Source: a virus
Length of the DNA: 20,960 nt
IMG/VR virus record: IMGVR_UViG_3300013093_001662
Location: 1-20,960 of that record
Strand: one strand, 5' to 3'
Below the pieces are notes generated by a model. That model made no database searches. It was not told the DNA's origin and saw only the letters and a program-made list of their open reading frames with translations. Both the position numbers and the translations under genes were made by a program. Below, piece after piece: positions 1 to 7,194 of the stretch; the first letter of the stretch is position 1; each line of letters opens with the position of its first letter.

Positions 1-2115
1 CGCTTGGCCACTTGTAGCCCAACGTGCATCTGCAAACAACCAACCATTTGGTGTTGTTTGATCTGCTGGATCTTGTTTGATCCATTTTAATGTAGTAGCA
101 TTCCAAACGTAGATGTTTTGGCCATATGTTTCTGTATCAGCTGTGCTAATCCAGATATCGCCGTCTACTAGGTCTGTGCCATCGCTTTGTGTAGTTGGTG
201 CTAGCGCAACAACTTGTGGACCCATTGGATCACTTGTTGGGAACGCTGTAGCATCTTGGTAACCTACCCATGTTGTACCATTGTGGTATAATACGTCAAC
301 TTCGTCAACGATTGAACTGTACCATAATTGGCCATCTGCTGGATTAGTGTACGGAGCAGTTGATTTTGATTCGTATGCTAATGGTTTCCAGTTACTTGCT
401 TTGAATGTAAATGTATCAAACGCAGCAGGACCATAAAGATTAGCAGTACCTGTACGTGTGGTTAAATCATACGCAGTAAACCCTAATGTTGTTGCCAATG
501 GAGTATGTGTGCCATCTACTAATTTAAAGTCACCGCCTAATTTATGGCTTAAACTTACTGTGCCTGATAGTGCGTTGTATGAAGCCGAAACGTTTACTAA
601 TCCTGCTGCACTAACCGCAGTAACAAAATCTGCTAAACTTGCGCCAGCAGCAATATGTACAGTAGCAGCATTAGAATATGTTGCACTACCTGCTAGTGTT
701 TCTTGAATTGTAAATGTTGATGTGCTACCAAATGTTGAAGTAGTTGCCACAGTGCTTACAGTTGTAGGACTAACTGCTGAACGACGATACACTTTGAATT
801 CTGCTAGTTTAGGAGAATCAACAGTAGAACCATCACCGTGATCATAATTGCTTTCAATAAACAATGTACCTGTAGCAATATTTTTGCCACCTGCTTGATC
901 GATACCGTAGATTGCTGCTTCTGATGATGCGTAAATTGGAGCACTTACTGTACCCCATGTTTGTGTAGCACCATTGTAATACTTGATTGCCCAGTTAGCA
1001 CCTAGATTAGGACTTGTTGTTTTAACGTAAACACTTCCTGAAGGATTATTACCTGTACCGTATTGTGGAACTTGTGTGTGCGAAGCTACAGTTAATGTAA
1101 CAGCACCGTATGTTGTAGTTGCTAGTCCAAGTTTGGTAATATCTGTTAATGTACCAGGTGTTAATAAGATTTTACCATCTACTGCTGTGCCATTTGATTT
1201 AGCAGTAGCATCTGCATATAAAGCTAAGTATCCTGATGAATTTACTCTTGCGCCAACTCCGTATGTGTGCATTGCAGCATTAATACTTGCTGCTACTCCT
1301 GTTGGAGTTACATCGCCACCTAGTGTTACAAGAATACTGTTTACATAGAATGTTGTAGCTGTAGTAACAGCACCGAATCCTGAGCTTGTAGCAACAGGCC
1401 AGCTGGTTTGCCAGCAAGCACTTGTAAAGCCACTTGAAGAGAAATTAGTTTCTTCGTTAGAACCAACTACTACCCAAACGTTATCGCTATTTTTAAACCA
1501 AATTTGGTTAGTGTCTTGTTTAGTAACTACGGCTGCGTAATCGCCTTTAACACCAAAACTTGCTTTAGGGAAATATGTTTCGCTAACTAAATCAGCTGCG
1601 GTACTAGCATTGCTGTCGTCAATAACTAATGGAGTTTTAGTAACAAATACTTTGTTAACTGCATCCCACTCGTTAACACCGTATAATGTGTTGCTGGTAT
1701 CTACCCAATATGTACCACTTACTGCTGAACCTTCCGGAACACTAGCCTGTGGAACTAATTGACCTAGATCTAAATCAGCACGAACAACATAGGCTTTTGA
1801 GCTTACACCTAACAAACTGTAAGCAGCTTGTAGACCGTACTCGTTTAGCTCGTCACCGTTAAGTGGATTGCTGTTTGAATCTGTGTAGAAAATTGGGGTA
1901 CCGAATGTATCTGTTAAATCACGTTGACTTGTAATTGTCCAAACTTGACCAGCGTTAGCTGCTAATGTACCAGCTGCTGTACCTGTGCCGCTAGCATTTT
2001 CTTTATTTGAAGCACTTGCCACAAATATTAGAGGAACTGTTCCTGGAGCAGCAGGGGTGTAGAAACTTTCGTCAATAACTTGAACCTGTACGCCTGGTGA
2101 TTGTAATGTTGCCAT
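1..2115 (-). CDS. 18: Contractile tail sheath protein (gp18-like), C-terminus outside the window
   Basis: The frame is open for 705 codons from the ATG at 2113-2115 to the left edge, so the end of the gene is missing. The start MATLQSPGVQVQVIDESFY has the SPGV-x-V-x-x-x-D signature that opens T4-type tail sheath proteins. These polymerise around the tail tube and contract to drive it through the host envelope. A strong Shine-Dalgarno (TAAGGAG, 2124-2130) fixes the start, and a late-promoter motif lies at 2155-2162. The protein is already longer than T4 gp18 (about 660 residues) before its end is reached. The excess includes Ser/Thr/Gly/Ala-rich stretches and Trp-rich hairpin-like repeats, such as LYHNGTTWVGYQD and IYVWNATTLKWIKQD in the part encoded by about 70-345. 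Related motifs occur in the gp14- and gp15-like proteins here. The family call is firm; the role of the inserts is unknown. Confidence 0.88.
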   Translation of the reverse strand, partial: MATLQSPGVQVQVIDESFYTPAAPGTVPLIFVASASNKENASGTGTAAGTLAANAGQVWTITSQRDLTDTFGTPIFYTDSNSNPLNGDELNEYGLQAAYSLLGVSSKAYVVRADLDLGQLVPQASVPEGSAVSGTYWVDTSNTLYGVNEWDAVNKVFVTKTPLVIDDSNASTAADLVSETYFPKASFGVKGDYAAVVTKQDTNQIWFKNSDNVWVVVGSNEETNFSSSGFTSACWQTSWPVATSSGFGAVTTATTFYVNSILVTLGGDVTPTGVAASINAAMHTYGVGARVNSSGYLALYADATAKSNGTAVDGKILLTPGTLTDITKLGLATTTYGAVTLTVASHTQVPQYGTGNNPSGSVYVKTTSPNLGANWAIKYYNGATQTWGTVSAPIYASSEAAIYGIDQAGGKNIATGTLFIESNYDHGDGSTVDSPKLAEFKVYRRSAVSPTTVSTVATTSTFGSTSTFTIQETLAGSATYSNAATVHIAAGASLADFVTAVSAAGLVNVSASYNALSGTVSLSHKLGGDFKLVDGTHTPLATTLGFTAYDLTTRTGTANLYGPAAFDTFTFKASNWKPLAYESKSTAPYTNPADGQLWYSSIVDEVDVLYHNGTTWVGYQDATAFPTSDPMGPQVVALAPTTQSDGTDLVDGDIWISTADTETYGQNIYVWNATTLKWIKQDPADQTTPNGWLFADARWATSGQA

Positions 2116-2154
2116 TTCTTGATCTCCTTAATGGATTACTATATTACTTTGTTA

Positions 2155-2162
2155 TATTTAGT
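2155..2162 (-). promoter_or_regulatory. Putative late promoter of the tail sheath gene
   Basis: On the minus strand the sequence reads ACTAAATA followed by TAAC, close to the T4-type late element TATAAATA. It lies 39 bases upstream of the sheath ATG, leaving room for a short leader with the TAAGGAG ribosome site at 2124-2130. The same TAAATA core precedes three other genes in this window, all structural or of unknown late type, which supports its use. Confidence 0.6.
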
Positions 2163-2188
2163 GGCAAGTGGAAAAAATACACGGTTAA

Positions 2189-2566
2189 ATGCATGATCAA
2201 AGGGCGCGACAAAGGGCGTGTAAATACAATATGCGAAAATTATGTAAGACCTGCGGGCAAAGACCAGTGGCAATTAACTACCATAAAGAGGGTAAACCAC
2301 ATTATAGGTCACAGTGTGACCATTGTGCTCGAGTATCTAAGGAAGGGATGCCTAGTTGGTTTAAGGCAGGATATAGGAAAAAACTTAAATGTGATCGCTG
2401 TGGATATATTAGTAAATTTCCACAACAGTTTAATGTCTATCATGTTGATGGCAATTTACGTAACTGCCGATATGATAATCTAAAGACAGTCTGCGCAAAT
2501 TGCCAGCGAGTACTACATTCTACTAATGTTTCTTGGAGACAGGGAGATCTAACTCCTGATCATTAA
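2189..2566 (+). CDS. Small HNH-type endonuclease
   Basis: A 125-residue Cys-rich protein with several CxxC zinc-knuckle pairs (C19/C22, C43/C46, C68/C71, C102/C105). Its core YHVDGNLRNCRYDNL (84-98) matches the H-x-D-G-N...N-L core of HNH nucleases, which cut DNA and often behave as free-standing homing genes in T4-like phages. The first His of the usual HH pair is Tyr84 and the usual final His after the last CxxC is Gln106, so activity may be altered. No good ribosome site fits the ATG at 2189; the in-frame ATG at 2231 (MRKLCKTCGQ) is an equally good start. It is the only plus-strand gene between the sheath and the gp13-like gene, and its 3' end overlaps the convergent kinase gene by 44 bases, as expected for an insertion. 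Confidence 0.72.
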   Translation: MHDQRARQRACKYNMRKLCKTCGQRPVAINYHKEGKPHYRSQCDHCARVSKEGMPSWFKAGYRKKLKCDRCGYISKFPQQFNVYHVDGNLRNCRYDNLKTVCANCQRVLHSTNVSWRQGDLTPDH

Positions 2567-3191
2567 TAATCTCTTGTAACTGATCATACAGGTCTTGAAT
2601 GCTGCCATCGTTGTCGATTACCGCATCAAATTTAGTACCAACCCACGCAGTTTCACTGGCATGAATACCTAACTGTTCAATCTTATGAGTGCTAATAGCC
2701 CAACTCATATTGCGTTTTGGCCCTAGGTTCATACTAACAGCAGCATCGTACCATTCAGGTAACGGCCCTCTAGTAACCCAAATAATCTTACCACCTGCAC
2801 GTTTGATTGCGTTAATCTCATTTGGAAAACGGCAGTCACTGATGACCACATTATCTTTACTATTGCGAAGTTTGTTTTCTAAGCTAGAGATCCAAATGTC
2901 ATCATGGAATCCTCGACGGCACACTTCAGTGCCCCAGTATTGTAATACCCAACGTGGGGTAAGATCTGGCATACCTAAGCGTTCGGCCCACCACGGATCT
3001 ACCTGTTCTCGCCATTCGCGAGCTTCTTTTGTCCGCCCTTCAAGCAAGGTTCGATCCCAACCGAACACAGCCGCAACTGCATCTTTGAGTGTGCAGGCAA
3101 ATGATTCGCGTCTAAATTCGTGGAAGTTTTGTAAGTAGTCGGCGGCAGTGTCTTTTCCCGCGCCAATGAAACCGCAAATACCAATGATCAT
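2523..3191 (-). CDS. 1: Deoxynucleoside monophosphate kinase (T4 gp1-like)
   Basis: A 222-residue P-loop kinase. The Walker A loop GFIGAGKDT is at residues 7-15 and is followed by a helix, as in T4 gp1, which phosphorylates dNMPs (including modified ones) to dNDPs for phage DNA synthesis. The middle holds WVLQYWGTEVCRR and VVISDCRFPNE, segments typical of this kinase family (substrate-binding region and Walker-B-like strand). The start ATG at 3189-3191 follows AGGAGAC at 3195-3201. The gene has its own near-perfect sigma70 promoter about 20 bases upstream, consistent with early expression for nucleotide metabolism. Its 3' end overlaps the convergent HNH gene. It sits between virion genes rather than in a replication block. 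Confidence 0.87.
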   Translation of the reverse strand: MIIGICGFIGAGKDTAADYLQNFHEFRRESFACTLKDAVAAVFGWDRTLLEGRTKEAREWREQVDPWWAERLGMPDLTPRWVLQYWGTEVCRRGFHDDIWISSLENKLRNSKDNVVISDCRFPNEINAIKRAGGKIIWVTRGPLPEWYDAAVSMNLGPKRNMSWAISTHKIEQLGIHASETAWVGTKFDAVIDNDGSIQDLYDQLQEIINDQELDLPVSKKH

Positions 3192-3209
3192 AATTGTCTC
3201 CTATGCACA

Positions 3210-3238
3210 ATTATAATACAATTAGATTACAATGTCAA
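3210..3238 (-). promoter_or_regulatory. Consensus sigma70 promoter for the dNMP kinase
   Basis: On the minus strand TTGACA (3233-3238) is separated by exactly 17 bases from TATAAT (3210-3215), a perfect bacterial sigma70 promoter. Transcription should start near 3203, giving a leader of only about a dozen bases that contains the ribosome site. The -35 box starts 7 bases beyond the stop codon of the gp13-like gene. This implies transcription by unmodified host RNA polymerase, hence early. Confidence 0.85.
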
Positions 3239-3244
3239 ATAATT

Positions 3245-4003
3245 TTAGCCAATAACAAATGTCATTGGTTTTTGTCCGTCAAAGTTATTGGTTAATTCTA
3301 GGTCAAGTTTTTCAATCATTGCAGTACCTTCTGCTTTAATTGCCGCACCATTTAGGCTAGTACCACCCTGTGGACCTGCAATAGTTGCGAATTTTTCACG
3401 TGCTTCGCCTAGCATAATCTTGGCATTGGCCAGTGCATAATCCTTGATCCAAATACCTGCGTAGTTGTCTTGGAATAAATTGAAATCTGGACGATAGTTA
3501 TACATCCACATGAGCACGCTTTCTTCTGTTCTAGGACGTTGTGCTATACGTAGTTTCTTTGTTGTTGGATTGAAATCAAAGTTAATAAAGCTACCAAACA
3601 TTTTGCCCACTAGGTTTTGATAACTAGCAAAAGCAAAATATGTGCCTAATCCGCCCATATTTGAGCTAGATAGTAAGTAAGTATTTGAATAAGCTAGGTT
3701 AAACGGTTCAAACAAGCTACCGCCATCGCCACCTCCGCTACGACTACCAATACTACGACGGAATAACTGACGAACTTCCATAACTTCTTTAGGAAGGAAA
3801 TATTCATTTTGGTCTACCTGTAGGGTTATAAATCCAAAACTTTCTTCGGTTGAGTTTTGGCTGCGCTGGCGATAGCGCATAAGAGCTCGATCAATGGCAG
3901 TATTATAGTGGATAGGATCTAATTCTACGTCTACGATTCCGTCACCTAAGAAGGTTTTGATATAATCGATTACTATCTGGCGTTCGTTTTCTAATTCAGT
4001 CAT
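3245..4003 (-). CDS. 13: Neck / head-completion protein (gp13-like)
   Basis: A 252-residue protein resembling T4 gp13, which with gp14 forms the neck that closes the packaged head and accepts the tail. The diagnostic part is the C-terminal third: IKDYALANAKIMLGEAREKF (about 186-205), then GPQGGTSLNGAAIKAEG, which matches the conserved 'AK-x-LG-x-x-R-x-K...G-x-x-SL-x-G' stretch of this family as I recall it. The N-terminus is helical and acidic (TELENERQIVIDYIK). A Gly/Ser-rich loop (SRSGGGDGG) lies near residue 88-96. T4 gp13 is about 309 residues, so this is a compact version. There is no Shine-Dalgarno upstream of the ATG (4001-4003). The gene diverges from the gp14-like gene across a 29-base gap, unlike T4, where both lie in one operon. 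Confidence 0.72.
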   Translation of the reverse strand: MTELENERQIVIDYIKTFLGDGIVDVELDPIHYNTAIDRALMRYRQRSQNSTEESFGFITLQVDQNEYFLPKEVMEVRQLFRRSIGSRSGGGDGGSLFEPFNLAYSNTYLLSSSNMGGLGTYFAFASYQNLVGKMFGSFINFDFNPTTKKLRIAQRPRTEESVLMWMYNYRPDFNLFQDNYAGIWIKDYALANAKIMLGEAREKFATIAGPQGGTSLNGAAIKAEGTAMIEKLDLELTNNFDGQKPMTFVIG

Positions 4004-4007
4004 ACAG

Positions 4008-4015
4008 ATATTTAG
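4008..4015 (-). promoter_or_regulatory. Putative late promoter of the gp13-like gene, almost touching the start codon
   Basis: Minus strand reads CTAAATAT, the same core as before the sheath gene, but ends only 4 bases before the ATG at 4003. If a late transcript starts 5-7 bases downstream of the element, as in T4, it would begin at or near the A of the start codon. No ribosome-binding site is present, so a leaderless mRNA is possible. Confidence 0.45.
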
Positions 4016-4016
4016 C

Positions 4017-4024
4017 CATAAATA
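4017..4024 (+). promoter_or_regulatory. Putative late promoter of the gp14-like gene
   Basis: Plus strand reads CATAAATA, one base off the T4 late consensus TATAAATA, and ends 8 bases before the ATG at 4033. No Shine-Dalgarno lies between. It is back-to-back with the minus-strand element at 4008-4015, so the 29-base gap carries two divergent late elements side by side. Confidence 0.55.
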
Positions 4025-4032
4025 ACATTACT

Positions 4033-5232
4033 ATGCCAAGACTTTCCTTATATCGCCCGGAGAAGGGCAACGACTTTAAATTATTAGACCGTGTGATCAA
4101 CGAGCAGTTTCAAGTTGGCGGTACTGACTGTATGATACACAAATATTTAGGTCCCGTAAATCCAGACGAAGTGGGTGGAACTGCTACACCAAGTATTCCA
4201 AATAATACCAATCCTATCCCAGAATTAGGCATACAAGATCTAGTGTTTATGGAAAACCGTGATCGCCATTATGATCCAGATGTCTACAGACTACGCGGTA
4301 TTTACACAATGATGGACAGCGTGTTTAATCTAGCACAGTTTGGTCTATTCTTAAGTAATGATGAGATCCTAGTACACTTTCATTTACGCAGCACATTTGA
4401 AGCCTTGGGACGTAAGGTAATGGCAGGTGATGTTATCGAATTGCCGCATCAAAAGGATGAATATGCATTAGATGATGCCATGGTTGCCCTGCGCAGATAC
4501 TATGTGATCACAGAAGTAACCCGTCCTAGTACAGGCTACAGTCAAACTTGGTATCCACATCTCTTACGTGCTAAATGTCAACCACTCGTTGATAGCCAAG
4601 AGTTTGCTGAGATTCTTAATGCTCCGGCAGGAGATGGCAACAAAACTCTACGTGATATCATCAGTACATACAATCAAAATATTGCTATCAATGATGCTAT
4701 TATTGCCCAAGCAGAAGCAGATGCTCCGTTAAGTGGCTACGACACAAATCAATTCTATGTTATTCCTACCCGTGACAACGGAATTGTTAACACAGCAGAT
4801 GCCAGCGATGACACTGATACTGTAGACAGCGAAACTGCTGCACTTGATGCTAGCATGGTATTACGCAGTCCAGATAAGGATTTCTACGTTGGATATTTAA
4901 CTGGTGATAATAAAACACCTAACGGTGCTCCATATACATTTGGTGCTAGTTTTCCAGATGGCGTGGTAGATGGTCAATTCCATCTACGCACTGATTATTT
5001 CCCTAACAGACTGTTCCGTTGGAATGGTAGAAATTGGATTAAATTTGAAGATAATGTGCGCATGACAATGACTAATAAACCAGTCGACGGATTGCCGGCA
5101 GACAATAGCCTAACACGTCAAACACAAAAAACTAGCTTTATCAATAATAATAATACTGCTACAATCGCTGGCGAGGTTGTACCGGAACGTCAAGCATTGA
5201 GTCAAGTATTGAAACCTAAGGCAGACAATTAA
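4033..5232 (+). CDS. 14: Neck protein (gp14-like) with long C-terminal extension
   Basis: The 399-residue product has an N-terminal half that resembles T4 gp14, the neck protein partner of gp13. FGLFLSNDEILVHFHL and KVMAGDVIELPH (about 105-145) parallel the 'FGM-x-x-x-DE' and 'EGDLIYFP' segments of gp14. The start MPRLSLYRPEKGNDF is followed by HKYLGPVNPDE. T4 gp14 is about 256 residues; the extra part from about residue 235 is polar, acidic, and ends with DGQFHLRTDYFPNRLFRW and NGRNWIKFED (encoded by about 4957-5052), a Trp-rich module also found in the sheath and gp15-like proteins of this window. The ATG has no ribosome site but lies just behind a late element. The gp15-like gene follows after about 50-100 bases, so 14-15-Nudix probably form one late unit. 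Confidence 0.75.
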   Translation: MPRLSLYRPEKGNDFKLLDRVINEQFQVGGTDCMIHKYLGPVNPDEVGGTATPSIPNNTNPIPELGIQDLVFMENRDRHYDPDVYRLRGIYTMMDSVFNLAQFGLFLSNDEILVHFHLRSTFEALGRKVMAGDVIELPHQKDEYALDDAMVALRRYYVITEVTRPSTGYSQTWYPHLLRAKCQPLVDSQEFAEILNAPAGDGNKTLRDIISTYNQNIAINDAIIAQAEADAPLSGYDTNQFYVIPTRDNGIVNTADASDDTDTVDSETAALDASMVLRSPDKDFYVGYLTGDNKTPNGAPYTFGASFPDGVVDGQFHLRTDYFPNRLFRWNGRNWIKFEDNVRMTMTNKPVDGLPADNSLTRQTQKTSFINNNNTATIAGEVVPERQALSQVLKPKADN

Positions 5233-5252
5233 GATGCGTATACAGAAAACAC

Positions 5253-5332
5253 AAGGAGCTTCGGTTTAACGCCGATGTACTATTATCGAATGGTTCTATG
5301 ATGGTCAAATAAGACGTTATCTAACGCAGTTT
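5253..5332 (+). promoter_or_regulatory. Start region of the gp15-like gene with strong SD and an apparent extra base
   Basis: AAGGAG at 5253-5258 is the only strong ribosome site upstream of the gp15-like gene, yet the first in-frame ATG is at 5333. An ATG at 5275 lies in another frame and reads MYYY-R-M-V-L-stop. The gp15 frame between 5288 and 5332 already encodes EWFYDGQIRRYLTQF, which resembles the N-terminus of gp15 proteins. Removing one base (for example C5287) would join MYYY to EWFYDGQIRRYLTQF. Between the SD and that ATG is a small hairpin, TCGGT (5261-5265) pairing with GCCGA (5271-5275), which would shorten the effective SD-to-ATG spacing. Confidence 0.5.
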
Positions 5333-6772
5333 ATGCGATTAATGAGTAATTTTTCCTATAAAGACGCAAGCGGCAATGTAATTCGAGTGCCTGTGCGCTA
5401 CGGCGATGCTTCTAGACAAGCTAGTGCTATCTTAAACAAAAATACTGAAAACGTAATGCCCAGCGCACCGTTTATTGCCTGCTATATTAAAGAACTAAAA
5501 TTTGATCGCGAGCGCATGCAGGATCCTACTTATATAAGCAAACTTAATATACGTGAAAGACAGTACGGATACGAAGATGAAGATCCTAATAGTCCAACAT
5601 ACGGACAAACTATCAATGAATACGCAAACATACAAGGCGGCAATTATACCATTGAAAGATTGATGCCAACTCCTTATATGATATCGTTTACGGCTGATAT
5701 ATGGACATCAAATTTTGATCAAAAATTACAACTATGGGAACAAATTACTGTATTGTTTAATCCAGCAATTGAATTACAGACCACAGACAACTATGTTGAC
5801 TGGACAAGTCTGAGCTATCTTGAACTGATGGACACATCTACATTTGAATCACGTGCAATTCCTCAGGGCCTTAATAATGATCTTAGCATTGCTTCTTTAC
5901 AATTTACAGCACCTGCGTGGATCAGTCCACCGGCCAAGGTAAAGAAACTCGGTATCATTACTAAAATTATTTCAAATGTATTTGCTGAACCAACCGGCAC
6001 AGGCGATGCAGGCGGATACGATGATGCGTTCTATGGTGGAAATATATTTGGCGGACTAACTCCGGATAGTAAGATTGTTGTTACATCAGGTGATTACGGA
6101 TTATTAGTATTAAACAATACCGCGGTATTAGTTCCGCACGATTATATGAATGTCAGCGAGGGCTGGATTGATCCTAATCTAGTGCCAGATCGTCCAAGTT
6201 GGATGAATTTATTGGATCTATATCCTGGTAAATTTAATGCGGGGCTAAGTCAAATACGCTTGACCAAACCAGACGGTAATGAGATAGTTGCTTACATTAG
6301 TCTTAATCCAACCAATGAAGCATTGATGGCACTGAACTTTGATCAAGATACTGTACCTGCTAACACAATCTTAACTGATCACATTCACTTGGTAAGCCGA
6401 GGCACCATTGATGCTATTATTAATCCTCAGACATTTAATCCTCACACTACAGAAGGCGAAAACGTCGATCTTAGATATCTTATCTTAGAAGATGTTGTGC
6501 TTAATCAAGGCGAGGGTGTTACCGAAGCGTGGACTGGAGTAGGAACACCTCCACCTAATGATAATTCAGTGGTTGCAACCATAGCTCACGCAAATGATAT
6601 CATACAATGGGATGGTTTCCGTTGGTGGGTATTATTCGATTCTGCTAATGTTACCACAACTACTTACATAACTAATGCTTATACCAACATCCAATACAAG
6701 TGGGATGGATCACAGTGGTCTAAATCCTACGAGGGGGTTTACACAAATGAGAATTGGCGATTAATACTGTAA
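5333..6772 (+). CDS. 15: Tail terminator / tail completion protein (gp15-like), extended C-terminus
   Basis: T4 gp15 forms a ring on the tail top, stabilises the sheath and joins tail to neck. Here the matching elements are VIRVPVRYGD (near residue 16), PTPYMISFTADIWTSNFDQ (near 111), the following LWEQITVLFNPAIEL, and LSIASLQFTAPAWISPPA (near 183), paralleling 'FIRVPITY', 'PSPIKMIYELSIFTRYEDD', 'IVEQILPYFQPHF' and 'IEWSLTFEVNGWMYPPV'. The intact frame starts at ATG 5333, but similarity continues upstream to about 5288, so the N-terminus is probably longer (see the start-region entry). T4 gp15 is 272 residues; this protein has about 250 further residues ending in two Trp-rich copies, IQWDGFRWWVLFDS and YKWDGSQWSKSYEG. 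Its 3' end overlaps the Nudix frame by 19 bases. Confidence 0.75.
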   Translation: MRLMSNFSYKDASGNVIRVPVRYGDASRQASAILNKNTENVMPSAPFIACYIKELKFDRERMQDPTYISKLNIRERQYGYEDEDPNSPTYGQTINEYANIQGGNYTIERLMPTPYMISFTADIWTSNFDQKLQLWEQITVLFNPAIELQTTDNYVDWTSLSYLELMDTSTFESRAIPQGLNNDLSIASLQFTAPAWISPPAKVKKLGIITKIISNVFAEPTGTGDAGGYDDAFYGGNIFGGLTPDSKIVVTSGDYGLLVLNNTAVLVPHDYMNVSEGWIDPNLVPDRPSWMNLLDLYPGKFNAGLSQIRLTKPDGNEIVAYISLNPTNEALMALNFDQDTVPANTILTDHIHLVSRGTIDAIINPQTFNPHTTEGENVDLRYLILEDVVLNQGEGVTEAWTGVGTPPPNDNSVVATIAHANDIIQWDGFRWWVLFDSANVTTTTYITNAYTNIQYKWDGSQWSKSYEGVYTNENWRLIL

Positions 6773-7194
6773 AAGAAATAGTGTGTTCAGGCGGATTGTT
6801 TATAGCACGCGACACAAAAAGATTTTTGTTCTTACTTAGAACACAAGGCAAAACAGCCAACACCTGGGGACTTGTAGGTGGCAAGCGTGAGCCTAGTGAT
6901 CAAACTCCGCACGATACTCTAATGAGAGAAATTGAAGAAGAAGTAGGAACAACTCCTACTATCCACAAGGTAGTTCCATTAGAGTTATTCACCAGTAATG
7001 ATCAATTATTTCAATACAACACTTATGTTCTAATCGTAGATAATGAATTTATTCCAACCCTTAATGAAGAACATAGCGGGTATGCGTGGTGTGATCTAGG
7101 TGCATGGCCAAAGCCATTACATCGCGGAGTGCGTACCAGTCTTGGCAATCGCATTATTAAAACTAAACTTGAATTATTACGTGAATTAATTTAA
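6754..7194 (+). CDS. Nudix hydrolase
   Basis: Small (146-residue) Nudix-fold protein. GLVGGKREPSD followed by LMREIEEEVG forms the Nudix box; the catalytic helix REIEEEVG with its Glu residues (metal binding) is intact, while the loop before it is one residue longer than the canonical G-x5-E-x7-REUxEExG spacing and has Asp-Gln where Glu is usual. Nudix enzymes hydrolyse nucleoside diphosphates linked to another group X (nucleotide sugars, dNTPs, cofactors, capped RNA); the substrate cannot be read here. The frame opens with TTG at 6754, overlapping the gp15-like gene; GTG at 6781 is the alternative. A G-rich SD-like run at 6731-6737 instead faces an out-of-frame ATG at 6747. The stop meets the APS kinase stop tail-to-tail. 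Confidence 0.83.
   Translation: MAINTVKEIVCSGGLFIARDTKRFLFLLRTQGKTANTWGLVGGKREPSDQTPHDTLMREIEEEVGTTPTIHKVVPLELFTSNDQLFQYNTYVLIVDNEFIPTLNEEHSGYAWCDLGAWPKPLHRGVRTSLGNRIIKTKLELLRELI

Noticed and set aside
458-1348. Two plus-strand open frames (458-706 and 1076-1348) inside the sheath gene
   Set aside because: They lie antisense to a 705-codon open frame with clear sheath similarity, have no ribosome sites and encode low-complexity sequence that mirrors the sheath codons.
2097-2483. Plus-strand open frame overlapping the sheath start and the HNH gene
   Set aside because: It covers the sheath ribosome site and late promoter and overlaps the HNH frame, whose Cys pairs and H-x-D-G-N core are convincing; its own product shows no family features.
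2689-3138. Plus-strand open frame antisense to the dNMP kinase
   Set aside because: No ribosome site and no recognisable motifs; the opposite frame is a clear P-loop kinase with its own promoter.
6747-6764. ATG at 6747 behind a G-rich SD-like run as the Nudix start
   Set aside because: It is out of frame with the Nudix protein and stops after five codons (MRIGD); TTG 6754 or GTG 6781 is required unless the sequence has an indel.
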